Shown here: piece after piece, positions 47,725 through 61,339 of the stretch
Numbering within the stretch: the stretch's first letter is position 1
Layout: the number at the start of each line of letters is the position of its first letter
Source: Steromphala cineraria
Lineage: Eukaryota; Mollusca; Gastropoda; Trochida; Trochidae
Assembly: GCA_916613615.1 (NCBI GenBank)
Contig: OU744731.1
Location: 62,522,880-62,586,879 of the forward strand
Direction of reading: 5' to 3'
Length of the DNA: 64,000 nt
Program-made: the position numbers and the translations under genes
Notes under the pieces: model-generated
The model's database searches: none
Told to the model about the DNA's origin: nothing
The model's input: only the letters and a program-made list of their open reading frames with translations

Positions 47725-48710
47725 AGTTAGCAAATGTATCCCTTGAATGTTATCGTGTTAGTTCCTCAGGGGGTGTTATGGGAAAATTTAATTCCGAAAT
47801 CAGCCGATACTTACGTGGCTTTAGATGCATTATATATACATGACACTCCTATACTAAATATGTGTATGAAAGAGGATTTTACATGACAACTTTTTGTAAT
47901 TATTTATAGAAATTGATATTTCAAGATAAATCATGGTGATTGAATTGATAAGAATTAGGTTGAATCAATTAATATCGAACTATTGTTATGACTATATGTT
48001 GCAAAAATATTCGATGACGATATATGATATGATAGTTTAAGAGAATTGGTACGACATGCCGACAGATTCATATTCATATTCGTAAAAAGTTGACATGATA
48101 AAAAAAAGGATTTGGTTTGATTCCCATCCGAATTCTTTTGTATTGTCATAATATTGGTAGGGGATTGCAACCGAATTTGGTCTGCATTGCAGAAAGACTT
48201 AGTTTCGTATTGCGACAGAATTGGCATTGTATTTGATTAAAGTTGGCGCGACAAGACAATAGTATAACATTATATTAAAGAAGTAACAAAAGAAGTGATG
48301 TTGTTGCTTAACATAATCAACCATGTACATTAAGAACAGAAATGCCTTTACTGACATATACTTCATAACTGTCGTATAACTTCTGTTATGCACGAGAAAA
48401 CTATAATTGTCACATTTTGCCAATACCAATACATATTCAAAATTACTGCGAACAGATGGCTTCGAGAATGGCAGATACATTGAGATATCTTTTGTTCAAA
48501 CTTACGCAGGCGTGATATCGTTTATAAGCATAACAGACTCCAACAGTTGAACGAGATACTTATTGATCATGCAGAGTTGCGCTGTACCCATATGAATGCT
48601 TAAGGATAAGATATTTTTAAATTACGAATATCAGCGTTTAAATTTAGACTGCATATTGACGGAACTGTTCGTATGAATCTCAAGTCCATCAAGGTAATAT
48701 AAGACTGTCA
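47725..48710. other. Non-coding stretch between two MITEs
   Basis: Two overlapping minus-strand open frames (47955-48227 and 48199-48480) have low-complexity Asn/Ser/Ile-rich translations without motifs and are not accepted. Confidence 0.4.
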
Positions 48711-49051
48711 AGGGGCAGTTGCACGTTTTCTTGAACATTTCATATTTCTAATATTTCACTGATAGTTGTACGTTAATGCTCATTGTATTATTTTGATAGC
48801 GTCGAGAATCTCATTACATAAATCAATCACTCATTGTCAGAGAACAAATTTTAAAGATTCACATAAAGTCCATTGGCGGCCATTTCTGTATGAACACCTT
48901 TAATTCATTTTGTGTAAGAAGGAATCCCGTGGCTGAACTTGACCTTATATATTTGATTTATTACTTCTTCATTTAATTCAAATACATTGTCTTTCAATTA
49001 GAACCATTTAATATTCACCTTATATTCCCCCTAAAACGTGTTACTGTCCCT
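48711..49051 (+). mobile_element. TTAA-MITE copy 9 (diverged)
   Basis: Both ends are recognisable (AGGGGCAGTTGCACG and CGTGTTACTGTCCCT). The right TTAA is kept and the left flank reads GTCA, so the left site has mutated. Confidence 0.8.
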
Positions 49052-50913
49052 TTAAAGAAGTAAAGCAAGTTCTGTCATGTAAAAGCAAGTCTAGATTGTC
49101 TTACAGGGTTATAATGATCAATTACAAAAGGCGTTTCGGACCATTTTGAGCATGAAAAGGATCATCATATTCTATTTTGTTTACATTTCCACTAGCACTT
49201 CAAAGGCTTTGAAACTTATCTTGATAACTATAAACTATGAATAGGAGGACATCATTCTTCATCAACTAGAAACTGTACTGTTAAATTGTGCTATCTGATG
49301 GACATTTAGGTGTAAATTAATTAGGAAGATTATTGGTGCATTCTATTTCCATATACATGTAGACGTTAACATTTATCAATAGTGTAAGGGAAGAACTCGA
49401 ACTGTGTGAAGGATACCACATGGTACTAGTATCGATTCGGGTAACTCGATAACATATAACTGGTTGACATTGTCACGAGGAAATCTTCAGAAATATGATA
49501 ATGATATGATTGACATAGATATATACAAGAAATGCAAAACCGGATGACATTGCGATAGACAAACGTATTTGATTGAATATGAAATGAATTTATAAAACGA
49601 ATTTGGAGTGAATATGAGGAGCTTGGTTCCTTTACATTGAAATGGTTGAATTATTAGATACAACCGAATGATAAGGCGAGAGAAAGATTTAGATAGCGAA
49701 ACGATATATTTGATATTGAGATTTTGATACCAATGGCGGACGTTTATATAATTGGTTGTCAGTCTTATATGAGTATGCTCGATTCTGTTATTGGTTGACA
49801 GTGGAATGGATGTTAATTTGAAATAAAACGTTTGACCCCTATATAGATCTTTACCAATTATTTATCTGTTTTTATAAACGGGACAAATGATTACCATTTC
49901 ATGAAGCATCACCAATGTCATATTTCATATGTGCACATGTAACACTCATGATGTTTGCCAACCATTATCTTAAACAGTTTGTGTATAACGTCGACCGTGA
50001 CGTCATCGATCAAATAGTCGTCACATGGAAAGGGTAATTTCGATGTCCGCAATGTAAAAGAAAGGGAAAGGGTACTCACGATGTTATCAAACTAGACAGA
50101 CTCATAAATGATACAAATGTGCGCGCTCAAATTGTTTTAGAAGATTATGAATACCTCGAATCCTTCCCTTATGTGTTTTATGAAAAAATTAATTGCATGT
50201 AATATCAATGTATGACATTGCAGCATTTGCATCAATCGAAATAGAGTGTATATTTATTTACAAAGAGGACTTAAATACAATACCATTTTATGTAAATGGG
50301 ATCGTATCAAGCACCATCTACTAATATTCTGGTATAAAGATTTTGGACAAAACGTCATTATATTGTCACAAATAGTATGAAAGACCCAAGCGGTCGCCGA
50401 ACCTATTAGACATAATGCCATTACTGTAACCGATTCAGCAATCTACGGGGGCACAGCTAGCCAGAGATTATGTGGGTTAATCAGGAGTAATATCAATAAT
50501 CCCGTTAATCCATGGATAAACAAGCCCGCAAGACCTCTGAGCTCGTATTCCTGTTAAGGTCTCAAATATAACAATTGAGTATTGATTGATTTTCGATAAA
50601 GTAAATAACCCGGTGGAATTCAAGAACTGATCTCTGTCAGAGGGATTTTGAAAGCCAATACTTTACATTATGTATGTGAGAACTTGTGGTGTGTTCAGGA
50701 AAAGATTCGTTTGAGGAGATGACAGTCAAATAGTCCGTTAAGTGATTAGTTCATTTCTATACTGCAAACGGACAGTTTTAAATGTTAGTAGGTCACATAG
50801 GTCAGTTTTTATTCTACAAATGTTATAATAAATGTAAATATATGAACTCAGGTTATACTAATTTGAACTTTTACTTACTTAATCTAAGTTTCCAAAGAAG
50901 TTGATTAGTGGTA

Positions 50914-51110
50914 AGAGGTGAACAACTTTATGTACGTATTTGTTATTTTAAAAAAGAATGACGATGTAAATATATATATATATGATATTATTACCAGCCT
51001 CGGTACTATCGTAAAAGAGGTGAAAAACTTGATGTACGTATTTGTTACTGTAAAAATGTAATGACAATGTAAATATATATGTATGATATTGTTATCAGCC
51101 TCAGTTATAA
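50914..51110 (+). repeat. Direct tandem duplication, about 101-bp period
   Basis: Two diverged copies share AGAGGTGAA, TGTACGTATTTGTTA, TGTAAATATATAT and CAGCCTC. Confidence 0.8.
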
Positions 51111-52410
51111 CTTTTTAACATGTAATTTTGAAGATAATGTGATAAAGAAGAATCAGATACTGACATACTAGCACCACTGATGGATAACGGTATCTCCATT
51201 TTTCAGTTTTAACTAGTTCCTTGAATACACTAATAAAATTATAAGCATAACCACGAGGGCGTCAGGTTGTTTAAATATGTTATGAATGTTTTCCTCCTAA
51301 ATGAAATTTCGTCAATGGCTGCAAAACAGGTAGGACAGCGTCTGTAGCATTTTATATTTCCTATACGTTTTTATTCCACTTGGTATCAGTTTTAATGTTT
51401 CAGGACAAAATACAAATTGATTATATCGTTTATGAAATAAAGAATTTCAGTTATGTATGTACATAGACAATAATTGAAGCATAAGCTATTCTTTTCAGCG
51501 TATAGCTTTGTATGGGTTCGACCACCCATGTAAATACTCAGATTGGTGCCTCTTAAGTTTAATTAACCGTAATGTCGAGTAAGTTCCCCAAGGAGTTGAG
51601 ATAATCATTCAATCATTAAATATATATACATTGTTGAAGAGGCTGTGGGGTCTAGGGTGGAATATTGAACTGCCCGGATGATATAGACGGCATACATAGA
51701 CAACCGAATCATTTAAGGCATTAACATTTACTAAACATCTGCAAATTTTGATATAATACGAAATGGGCCAGTTGTGACTAAAAATTAATATTGACAAATT
51801 ACATTAATTTTTTTTGGATAAAGGAAAACATAGATTAAAGAAAATCGCAAAGAAAATATCATGATTAAGTACAATTATTCAAAATGCTTATAGGTTTGTT
51901 TTGATTTTTCAACACTATGTTATGAGAAAAGTCCACTAGCCCTGCAGCACACCTTCTAAAACATTTGATTGTCTGAATAAACTTAAAGATTCATATCCAT
52001 ATTGATGGAAACCATTAATAATATTCATCTTCACTCTGTACTGCAACAGTAACACCTGCTTCGAGGCTTTGTTAATCCTTTCCAACAGTTACTTTAACAC
52101 AATTAATGAGAAACTCGTTCCATAGGTAGGAAGAGTAGGCCGTAATGGCATAATAAATAACTAAATAATACCACATGTAGAACCTTCGCTATGTGATGTT
52201 CACGGGGTCGTATTTGAAATATATAACAAGCGACCCAGAGAAGGAAAGATTGAATGGTTCAGTATGTCGTTTCTTTTTCATCTGCACATAATTAAGAATA
52301 GATGTTTCACTGAAAAATACTTCGTATCCTTTGAAGTAATAATAATTGTTGTATTTGAATTCAAATTATGGGTAATTATAAGAGTGGATTCTTGGAAGGT
52401 TCATGCGAAT

Positions 52411-52670
52411 ACTGTATTGGCGCCAAGTCTAGTTTGAGTAATGAAGAGAAATTAATCTCAATATGCTTCAAAATGAAATCAAATTATGTTCCTTTCCTTT
52501 CCATAAAGTAATTATTAGGATCATATGAGCAAGATGTCAATCCTGTATTGGCACAAAGCCTATTTTACGTAAAAAGGAGAAATTCATCTCAATATGCTTC
52601 AAAATGAAATCAAGGTACGTTCCTTTCAATAGAGTAATTGTTAGGATCATATGAGCTAGATGTCAACCCG
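52411..52670 (+). repeat. Direct tandem duplication, about 129-bp period
   Basis: Two copies share CTGTATTGGC, ATCTCAATATGCTTCAAAAT and TTAGGATCATATGAGC. Confidence 0.85.
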
Positions 52671-55025
52671 ATAATGCATGTCTGGGATCCAAACCCTGTT
52701 AAGAACTGATGGCTTAGACATTTTATATTGAACAATGGTGCTTGATGCAATGAACATCTATTGTGGTCTAAATATCACTTTTTGGTACAGTGCATTTTAA
52801 CATCCGTTTATCATGGTTACGAAAGGGTTCTTACATGTATATCGAGTATTCCCAAATATGTACATAAGTGACTAAACAATCTATAAATAGGTATCAAAAT
52901 TATTTTCTGAAATGAAGTGTATTTGTGTTATCATCAGTTGATTGTTGTGTAGCTGTTTTGAGGTTTGGTAGTAATGTATCATATTATTCACGTGGGAATA
53001 ACGATGCAAACATATTATGTTCTCCCTTCGCTGGACTTTAATTATATAATCGATTTTGATTTTGGATGTTGACTACATCTTGACATTAAACTGTTGGTGG
53101 ATTTAAAACCTTAATTTAATTTCCAAACCACGTTGTATCCTCTTGAATGCCGACTTGTGTCATGAAGAAAGATATTCCTTGTGGGGGCTCAGAGAAAGTT
53201 GTTTTATGCGAAAATTGGTTTTCTTTGAGTTCAATTATACATGGTTGAATGATAATGCCTCCTAAGTCTACAATGCACTGTAGTCTTGTCTCTTGCCGAT
53301 CATAAAAAGGTTATTCAAGACAAAGTATCTTAAGAAAGTCGATAAACTATTTCCAGTTACTTTGAGGAATTCTTCTACAATATTGTGAGTTTGATTTGGA
53401 CATTTACATTGTCATTGACATAATTGTAATTTCTTCATGATGCATTACGAAGTTAACTAACCTATTGTAATCATGGTTAATCATTTATCGCTAATAAAAA
53501 TGAATTCATTGTTAAATTTTTAAGAAAAAAACGACAATAATTGCATATTTAATACCAACCAATCAAGGAAAACTAGTTCTGCGCTAACGAGCCTGAGAGC
53601 AAATTAAAGCCAAAAACGAAAATCATAACATTTGTTATTTCTAGATATGTTTTTGATTCTGATAAGGCAGGTCGGGTTAAGTTTCACGGTCATATAGTAA
53701 TAAATAACATAGCATAGCCTTCCCCTGATTCTTGCAATTGATTAAACCCGTCTTATAGATGTTTTCGAATGTAGCCCAATCTACAAGTCAGGATTTATCG
53801 ATCTAGCTTAATGATATACATTTACCATGCTCCATGTCCTTCTCATATATTCAATTTGTAAATGATCTTTTTAATTTCCAATAAAGTGGTGTCGAATGTC
53901 TAAGCTTATACCCTGCCTCTATGGCACTATATATCTTCATTTACGGTTTTTATTGGCATTGCCAATGCTTTTCTAACGTCTTTCATTTACCAATGCCTCT
54001 TGCCGTTTTTTAACATTTGAAATAATGTTAGATGTCTCTGGGTTGTATAGCAATTTGGGTGTTGCAGAATTAAGAGTCTTTCATGTTACAACTCCTTTGA
54101 AGCTAGGCGTTAGAATTGTATTAGCCTATTAAGACAAGAAAAACTAAACACACGGTAAGAGATCAAAGAAAGCGAAAACAAGATCAATGTTGCAAACCCA
54201 TTGCATAATAGGGTAAAAAATAGTTTGCTCTCACTTTTATTTCGACTTCTTAAATTTGTTCAGTTCATAAAACGATAGTCTCGGTTTCCCTGCATAGTGA
54301 ATCAATGGTTTTAAAAATTCTTCAAAAGAATTGAAAAGATCGAGCGGTTTGATAATAAAGGGTGACCTTTTAAATATTTGTGGGACATTGATCTTTGGTT
54401 CTTGATTAAAGTTGATTATTGTAAAGAATTGATAGTATGGAATTTGAAATGTTTATGACATAACTCCGAAATTTCTTTGTGAAAAAGCTTTTCTAAACTT
54501 TCTGCTCCACAGTTATCAATGTCACTTTATGCTTACACTCTTTTACCTCGATATAAAATAGCAATTGTTTCTGTTTTTAGGAAATCAAGGTTTGGTTTTT
54601 GTCATATTACCATTTCAAAATATCTTCGAAAATTTGCCTTCAAACTACCAATATCAAATCTCCCTGAATCATTAAGGTATTGCCATATACCTTGTAACAA
54701 CCACACACCAATACTGTCTTACATGCTTCCTTTCAAATTTCCGTTGAATTGTATCAATGAAATGCAAAATAACATGTTAATTTTGACAAGAATAATAATC
54801 GTGAAAAGGAAAAATCAAGATTGTATCAGAGAAACAATTTCTTCACATAAACTTTCTAATTCTTAAAATCTACACCCTCCAGTTAACCTTGTTGTGTCAG
54901 CAGATCATATACACATCATATGAATAATCAATAATCAATCTTGTTATGGTATTGAGATTCCATGATTTGATTTACTAACTTATTCAGGTCGTGACAAGTG
55001 CTCCTTTAAGAACATTTCATTTTAA

Positions 55026-55361
55026 AAGGGCAGAAGCTTTTTGATCATTTAATATATTTTAAATATTTCACTAATAAATGTCAGTTAATGTTAAACGTAT
55101 TGATTTGACACATTACACAAGCCAATCATCCATAGTCAGAGGACAAAGTATGGAGATTCAGATTAAATCCATTGGCGGCCATTTTGTGTGAACACCATTC
55201 ATTTTGTGTAAGGAAAAGGAATCGCATGGCTAAACTTTACGTTATGTATTTGAATTAGTACTGCGTCATTGCTTTTTAATACATTGTCTTTCAATTGAAA
55301 TCATTAATTCAAATTTTCATGACATCACCTTATATTTCCCATAAAGCGTGCTACTGCCCCT
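55026..55361 (+). mobile_element. TTAA-MITE copy 10
   Basis: The left terminal repeat is diverged (AAGGGCAGAAGC) and the right repeat is intact, with TTAA on both sides (55022-55025 and 55362-55365). Confidence 0.82.
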
Positions 55362-55365
55362 TTAA

Positions 55366-57007
55366 AACTCAGAAAGTTTTGAGTGGATGCATTGAACATT
55401 ATCAAACGGTGAGAGATTAGTATCGCTTAGGTCATAAACAATGGAGGGAATTACATGTTCAGCCTAAATATGAGTTCAATTCAATACCTCAGAATATCAG
55501 TGTTTTCCGATATCGGGTAGATTAACACGAATTGACATATTGGATATGAAACGACTAGAGGGTACTTTTTTTTATATCACTAAAACTGCCATACGGCAAC
55601 TTGTAAAGTGAGTTGATAGCATTGTGACGTTATGATCGTTATGACATCAGAGCACTATGACGTCAAAACATTGTCAGCAGTGTGCTCAATAACGCGAAAG
55701 TATTACAATTTTAGAACATCATTATCTGGTGAAGCACAAGCATTATGACATTTTGATTGGTTCGATATCTACATGTTCGCTGTAGTACTCGGGTGTTTTC
55801 ACAAATAGATTTTCTACTGTAGAAGCTACTTTTGATAATAAATGAAGTTTGTTTTGCTATTTGTAAGTTTAAATAATCTATCTAACTGTATAACTAGGTA
55901 ACCTGATATAAGTAAATGGTATTGTGGCACGTGCCAAGAAAATGAAACATAATATATGTCACTTTAAGAAATATGTCCGCTTTGTTGTGCGCAATATTTG
56001 AATTTTGTTGTGCGCAATATTTGAATTCAGCATAACAATTCTTGCAGAGACACGCAAGAACACCATTGCATTATATATCATGTTAACATTTTTTATATTA
56101 ACATTTGGATCTGTGACATATGATAAACTTGATTACTTTTAATATCAAAGTTCATAAAATTCCAATAAACCTTGTTGTTATCAATATTGATTCTCCGCCA
56201 AAAACAATTATATCAATTGACAAACAGGATAAACGACGAATATCATGCGTGTACGATAATTGATTTAATCGCGTCATATCCATGTTTCTGGCAATTGATC
56301 ATTGAGTAATCGCATCAGATCCCATCTTCTTGTGTAATAGTTAATGGTTCTGTTGTATGATAGGAGCTATTATTTAGGCTATCACGTAAAGGAAACGTTA
56401 CAAGCGTTATCAACCTGCTCTGACAAATTTAACAAATTGAAATTGATGCATATGTAAACGTTAAATATGATATCGTCATTTATGATCATTTTTGACGCTA
56501 TGGACGGTATTATTAATATATTCAGCATGCAACTTAAATATAAAGATTTTCTTTCATAAAAACAGCGGAAACTTGTTCACAATCGTGGTATCTTTAGGCA
56601 AAACTAGATATCTAAAAGATTATCAGATTTATTATTAATTTGATATAATTGTATTTAATCTCAAAACCTAAAAATCAACTAATGAGATCCTACGGGTTGT
56701 CATTGAGCGATCAATTTCTCAACGTTACACTTATAATTATTTCCCCAGATGAAACGCAAGAGAAGGCGGTATATTGTACGTAAAATAATCATGGAACTGT
56801 ATTAAATGATCAAAACATGTGTTATAGTATTAAGTCAAATAATCAAAAAGTCAATGAACATGTGATATTATAGAATTATGCAAGTGGTTCAATGATGTAT
56901 TCGTCTTTATATTCATTCGCATACTCGTAACATATGTTATGCGACATGTTTAACAATCAATACATTAGGTAGACCTCTTTAACCAACATTTTATACTCTA
57001 AACGTAG
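55366..57007. other. Non-coding stretch
   Basis: No gene was recognised. It includes TGACGTCA near 55660 and a 23-bp tandem duplication at 55984-56028. Confidence 0.4.
55981..56028 (+). repeat. Direct duplication, 23-bp period
   Basis: TTTGTTGTGCGCAATATTTG occurs twice in a row. Confidence 0.9.
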
Positions 57008-57028
57008 GACAGACAGACAGACAGACAA
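57008..57028. repeat. (CAGA)n microsatellite forming a LINE 3' tail
   Basis: Five CAGA units abut the 3' end of the minus-strand LINE remnant. On that strand this is the terminal (TGTC)n tail. Confidence 0.8.
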
Positions 57029-57830
57029 TAGTTTATTAACGTCTCACTTCTGTACAAAGCTAGAATACATTTACATTTATACACACAATTCCTTTATAAA
57101 ACATGTACAGAACCATTCAAAACAGAATTATGAGAGACATAAAACAATATTTAACCATATAACAAGTATTTCCTACGTTGTAGTATTAAAAAGCAGATTT
57201 TGGCTGTATAAAAACTGATATCATGATTTGTGAAAATAAAATAATTTTTTTCAAGATCCGATTTATCTCAAAAGTCGGGGGATAAAATAACACATCCATT
57301 TAACAGAGAATCTCTCAGATCATCATATAATACACAGTGAAACAAAACATGTAGTTCATCTTCAACGTCATTAAAACAATTAAAACATTTTCTATTTTCT
57401 AATAAAATATTTTCATAACGGCCCGTTTCCACTCTAATGGGAGCAACGCCACATCGAAATTTAGACATAGCGGACCTGTAATGTCTTGGCATGTGATGGA
57501 CAATATAATTTTCAGAGTTAAAATTATACTTAAAATGCTTATAAAGTCGAAGTTTATTCGAACCAGTTCTCCCATCTTCTCTATTTAACAATGAATGCCA
57601 TGCATAAAATAACAAATTCATTCATAACCCTATCCTCAACAGTTGTACATAAAACAGATTCCATCACCATGTGACCTAAACAAAGCGGTCTTAACCCGAT
57701 CGATGTGTTACTAGACATTCAAAAATCGATTTTCCTAATCCTGTTAAGACATACAAAAATATAAGCATGTCTAGGTATACTTGTTCCAGATAAAATGTTA
57801 ATCAAAGTTATTTCAATTGCTCATTCTTTT
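57009..57830 (-). pseudogene. 5'-truncated LINE, 3' end of ORF2 and 3'UTR
   Basis: The longest piece, 57268-57621, encodes 117 residues typical of the C terminus of an invertebrate LINE reverse transcriptase. It shows RTGSNKLRLYKHFK, RSAMSKFRCGVAPIRVETGR and a CFNC...H...C zinc-knuckle-like motif near residues 79-96. Upstream, two segments continue in another frame, GHMVMESVLCTTVEDRVMNE and LSGTSIPRHAYIFVCLNRIR. They are separated by an in-frame stop near 57724, and a frameshift near 57622 separates them from the main piece, so the copy is dead. The 3' end is the (TGTC)n tail at 57008. A different family from the element at 1-2750 is likely but unproven. Confidence 0.8.
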
Positions 57831-58599
57831 TTTAATGTTGTTAGTTAACCCAATCTATCGTCGAGTACGTCAAAATTATGCGACGGAACAGTAGTATTAT
57901 CGAATTCTCAACATAATGACATTTACCATGGACGTCAGTCGTTAAGGATTTACGCTTCAGTGATTTCATTCATTGAGATCGTAGTTTTGATCGATATACG
58001 CAATGTGCTGTTACAGGCTGCTCATTCGAAAGCACTAAAATACCCGGTAAGTAAGATTTTATTCAAAGATTACAAATGTGTGTTATTACGAAATATTACC
58101 CTTACTGTAAGATATGACAAAGCTTGTCGTTATTTTGTTATACAATTCTAGTATGTCTTGTCAGAGAAAATGGTATCCAATCTTGTCGTTTCAAAGGCAT
58201 TGAATTTTCATCCAGATCAGACAGGGAAACTAATTGCTCCTGTTCTATTTACTGCATGTCCGCACATCTTTGTACACAGTGTTCAAAATATATATAATAT
58301 ATATATATAATATATATATAATTTTAGTTCAATTTTGTAATATTTGGTAAAAAAACGTAAAGTGCGGAAGCTTTATATAGATTATTAATGATGTTATTTT
58401 TTAAAATTATTATAAGGATCTTTTAAGATATTATATGATGTGAAAACTAAATAGCACAAATCAAGGATCAAACATATAGGTATTATATTCATGGCTATAT
58501 GCTAGAATAGAGAAGGAACACTTGTACTGTACTTATTTATTGACCTCTCTACTCGGAATGTTGAGGTGAGCTGCTAATTAGTTCATGTATGAACAATCG
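57831..58599. other. Short non-coding gap with one weak exon candidate
   Basis: At 58017-58046 a CAG acceptor and a perfect GTAAGTAAG donor bound a 30-nt block open in phase 0 (AAHSKALKYP). The acceptor lacks a good pyrimidine tract, so it is weak. Positions 58286-58322 are an (AT)n tract. Confidence 0.2.
58286..58322. repeat. (AT)n tract
   Basis: Alternating AT with self-complementary spacing. Confidence 0.9.
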
Positions 58600-58649
58600 T
58601 TATTAATTAAGGATGGGTATCGTGCCTCATTTGTGTATTGCAATATATT

Positions 58650-58967
58650 GCGATACAGAAAAGCGTATTGCTTAGTTCTAGCCTACAAATGTTTCACTAA
58701 CTCTGCTCCATCATACCTGACAGAACTCCTACCAGTTTACTGCCCACAGCGAACATTAAGATCTCAAGATAAATGTTTGTTTGTTGTCCCTAAAGTAAAA
58801 TCCTCAACCTTTGGCAAAAGAACTTTCTCCTGCCTTTCACCCTTTAAGTGTCAACTGAAAACCCACTTGTTTAAAGAATAATATCTCTAATATATCGTCC
58901 TAGCCCGTCAGCGCAAAGAGCACCCTGTGTGAAGTTCTGCGCTATATAAATGAATGTATTATTATTA
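58650..58967 (+). pseudogene. LINE 3' fragment (C terminus of ORF2 and 3' tail)
   Basis: The frame at 58585-58881 contains LAYKCFTNSAPSYLTELLP, RTLRSQDKCLFVVPK, TFGKRTFSCLSPFKCQLKTH and LFKE. This is the usual end of CR1/L2/Rex-style reverse transcriptases, with an internal deletion where the conserved LWN...LP segment should be. The 3' tail has GCGCTATATAAATGAATG followed by (ATT)n. Severely 5'-truncated. Confidence 0.75.
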
Positions 58968-60569
58968 GGTCTTCAAGACTACGTCTGAAGACCTATTGTT
59001 ATTATCTTTGTTTTTCTTATTATTATTTTTATTATTTGCACTTTTTTTGTGGCAAAGATTCTGAAGAGACGATCCAGCAGAATTTCATGAAATTTTCAGG
59101 GATTGTAGCCCATATCCTGAACTCGTTTTGTGTCGAGCCCGATTTTTGAATTTCGATTTTGTTTTCGAGTTATCTCCCCTTAAAGGAAAAAACTTCAAAC
59201 CTCGATTTCTCGGTAACTATGGAAGATAATTTCACAAAACTTTCACCAAAATGTGGGCAACAACATTCTCCATCGAATGCACTCTATGCCGTCTTCGGCC
59301 GTATACATAGATTTTTTGCTATTTTCGAAAAACTGAACATTTTCGGAAATTTCGCGCTTCTGACGGTGCGTGTCTTTGAAAATCTTCTTCTCACAAACGG
59401 CAATACCTACAGACTAGTGTGATAGCTCGTTCGAAAACTTAATGAGTGTGTGAAAAAGTTTGCGTAGCGAATTTTTAATTTCGACCTGTGACTCGAGTTA
59501 TCTGCCCTTGAAGTTCGACATTTTTTTGAAGGGTCATTTTTCATGTTACGTTCAAACGGACATTTCTCTGTAAGGAAACATCAAATAAGAAATCTGTTAA
59601 TTGCATTCCGTTCTACAATGATAGTTAAACAAATGCACTACAGATCATTATCATATAAAAGTTGATATTAAAGGAAATATGTGGACATAAAGAGGTTTTT
59701 TACATTTTTCGATGATTTCAACAGTTTTCGAGGGTTATTTTACTTTGAGAATTTTAGTTCCAAAACTGTTACAGATAGAAATTTTATCATTGATGTTTTA
59801 TGAAGCAGATGTAATGAGTAGACAGAAAAAAATATCAACAACTCATGATAATTTTTTTTCTGTCCATGACCTGTCCTTGAATATTGCGATTTCTGGAAAA
59901 TCCTCATTTTTGGCACATTTCAAAGTTCCACAGTTTCTTTATTAAGAAAGATATCTTTAAATTGATTGTATTTTTACATGCGCTATTCCAAGCACAACTT
60001 TTGCTATGTTGCACTTTATCATAAAAAATTTCATAGTTAAGGAGCTAGAGGGACCAACATGGAGTAGGGGTCTAAAAATCTTCACATTTCAGTGTTTTCA
60101 ATAAAGTTCCAAAGTTCATTACTCCCTTACTATTTAAGTTATCCAAACAAAACAAACATCTTTGTATGTGGATAAACAAGACCAACATTGTTTCTCATAT
60201 ACCTTATCAGTAAAATATCAATAGTAAAAGTGTTAGGTTTCATTACATTATACAGGGGACTGAAACAGTCAACTTTACATTACAGCCTTTAATCACATGT
60301 AACTGGAAAACGGTGATAGATAATTCAACCAAATTTTTTTCTGCTTCTAAGAATGATATTCTCTGAAGAATGATGTCATAGCTGACATTGGCCACCATGG
60401 TGAATTTTTCTGAAAAGTCTTTAACACTGAATATCAAGTGAAATTTGGTCATTTTCATAATGTATTAGTTACTTTTTACCTCTTAGACAAAAATCATGTG
60501 AAGGTCAAACACTGTGTGAAGGTCAAAGAGGAAGTCTTGAAGACCTAAGTATTGACGCGTCAATCCTAG
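58968..60569. mobile_element. About 1.6-kb hairpin-ended element in the LINE (ATT)n tail
   Basis: The left end forms a 12-bp hairpin (AGGTCTTCAAGAC...GTCTGAAGACCT at 58967-58994). The right end carries the inverted counterpart GTCTTGAAGACC and the palindrome ATTGACGCGTCAAT (60551-60564). ATT repeats occur on both sides, suggesting insertion into the microsatellite tail. The interior is non-coding. The two open frames at 59159 and 59712 have no motifs. Similar hairpin-ended repeats are, to my recollection, frequent in bivalve genomes; the class is not assigned. Confidence 0.5.
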
Positions 60570-61339
60570 TTATTATTATTATTATTATTCAAGAATGTGC
60601 ATTCTTTCTTGTCTAATGGTTGATCCCGATTGCTCAGCTATGAGTCTTTTTGGAAAAAAATATGTTTTTCTATCAATATTTTTTATCTGTATACATATTT
60701 GAGCTATTTTTACAACACAAGTTCACACTTATTAAGGAACTCTCCGTCAGTCATGTTTGATTTGGTCGCGTTTTTTCACAATTTGAGATAGAAATAGCTT
60801 GTTTTGTAACGTTCGATATATTGTATACTTTCAGCAGTGTGTACCGATTCGAATCATCTTGTTCCTGTATTGCAATGTACCGATATATCGATAAAACCGC
60901 GCATCCTTATTATTAATTACTGACTCTGGGTCACGGACTGAACTCTGCAGAACTTATAACAATAATAAAGCATATCTATCCTAAATTTGTCTCCGTTTTG
61001 TGAAAAGCCTTTTGTCAGTTATCCCATTCATGTCATTTTCTGCATTGTAGTTGCATTATAAAATGTAAATGTCAGTAATGCGATATGTGTGCATACCATG
61101 CTAGTTTTTACAATATATGTGATTACTATTGTTATTATAATGGAATATTACTGACATATATCAGCGTTTGTTCACGCCGGCATCACGTGTACACTGTAGA
61201 ACTTGGTTAATCCCCTGTGTTTCGTAATGTTGAATTGAACGATCGCTTATGGTGTTGTGTCGAACATAAGTATTTTTGCTCCATGAAAACTTTGCAATAT
61301 GATACTAACCAAAACGATCTTTAGTTTCGTGGATGGTAA

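Larger units (their letters stand above)
49056..55021. other. Long non-coding stretch with local tandem duplications
   Basis: Apart from the direct duplications at 50914 and 52411, no gene or transposon boundary was recognised. TGACGTCA occurs near 49998. The 115-codon frame at 54519-54866 has no motif support. Confidence 0.4.
58608..60909. mobile_element. hAT-like composite element with 8-bp target duplication
   Basis: TTATTAAT occurs directly outside both ends (58600-58607 and 60910-60917). The ends are TAAGGATG on both strands, and both subterminal regions contain TATCG- and TTGCAATA-type strings in inverted orientation. An 8-bp duplication with short inverted ends is typical of hAT transposons. 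No transposase remains. The interior is a LINE 3' end followed by a hairpin-ended element, so this is a non-autonomous or scrambled copy. Confidence 0.55.

Noticed and set aside
54519..54866. 115-codon plus-strand frame
   Set aside because: No recognisable domain, and composition follows the local AT-rich DNA.
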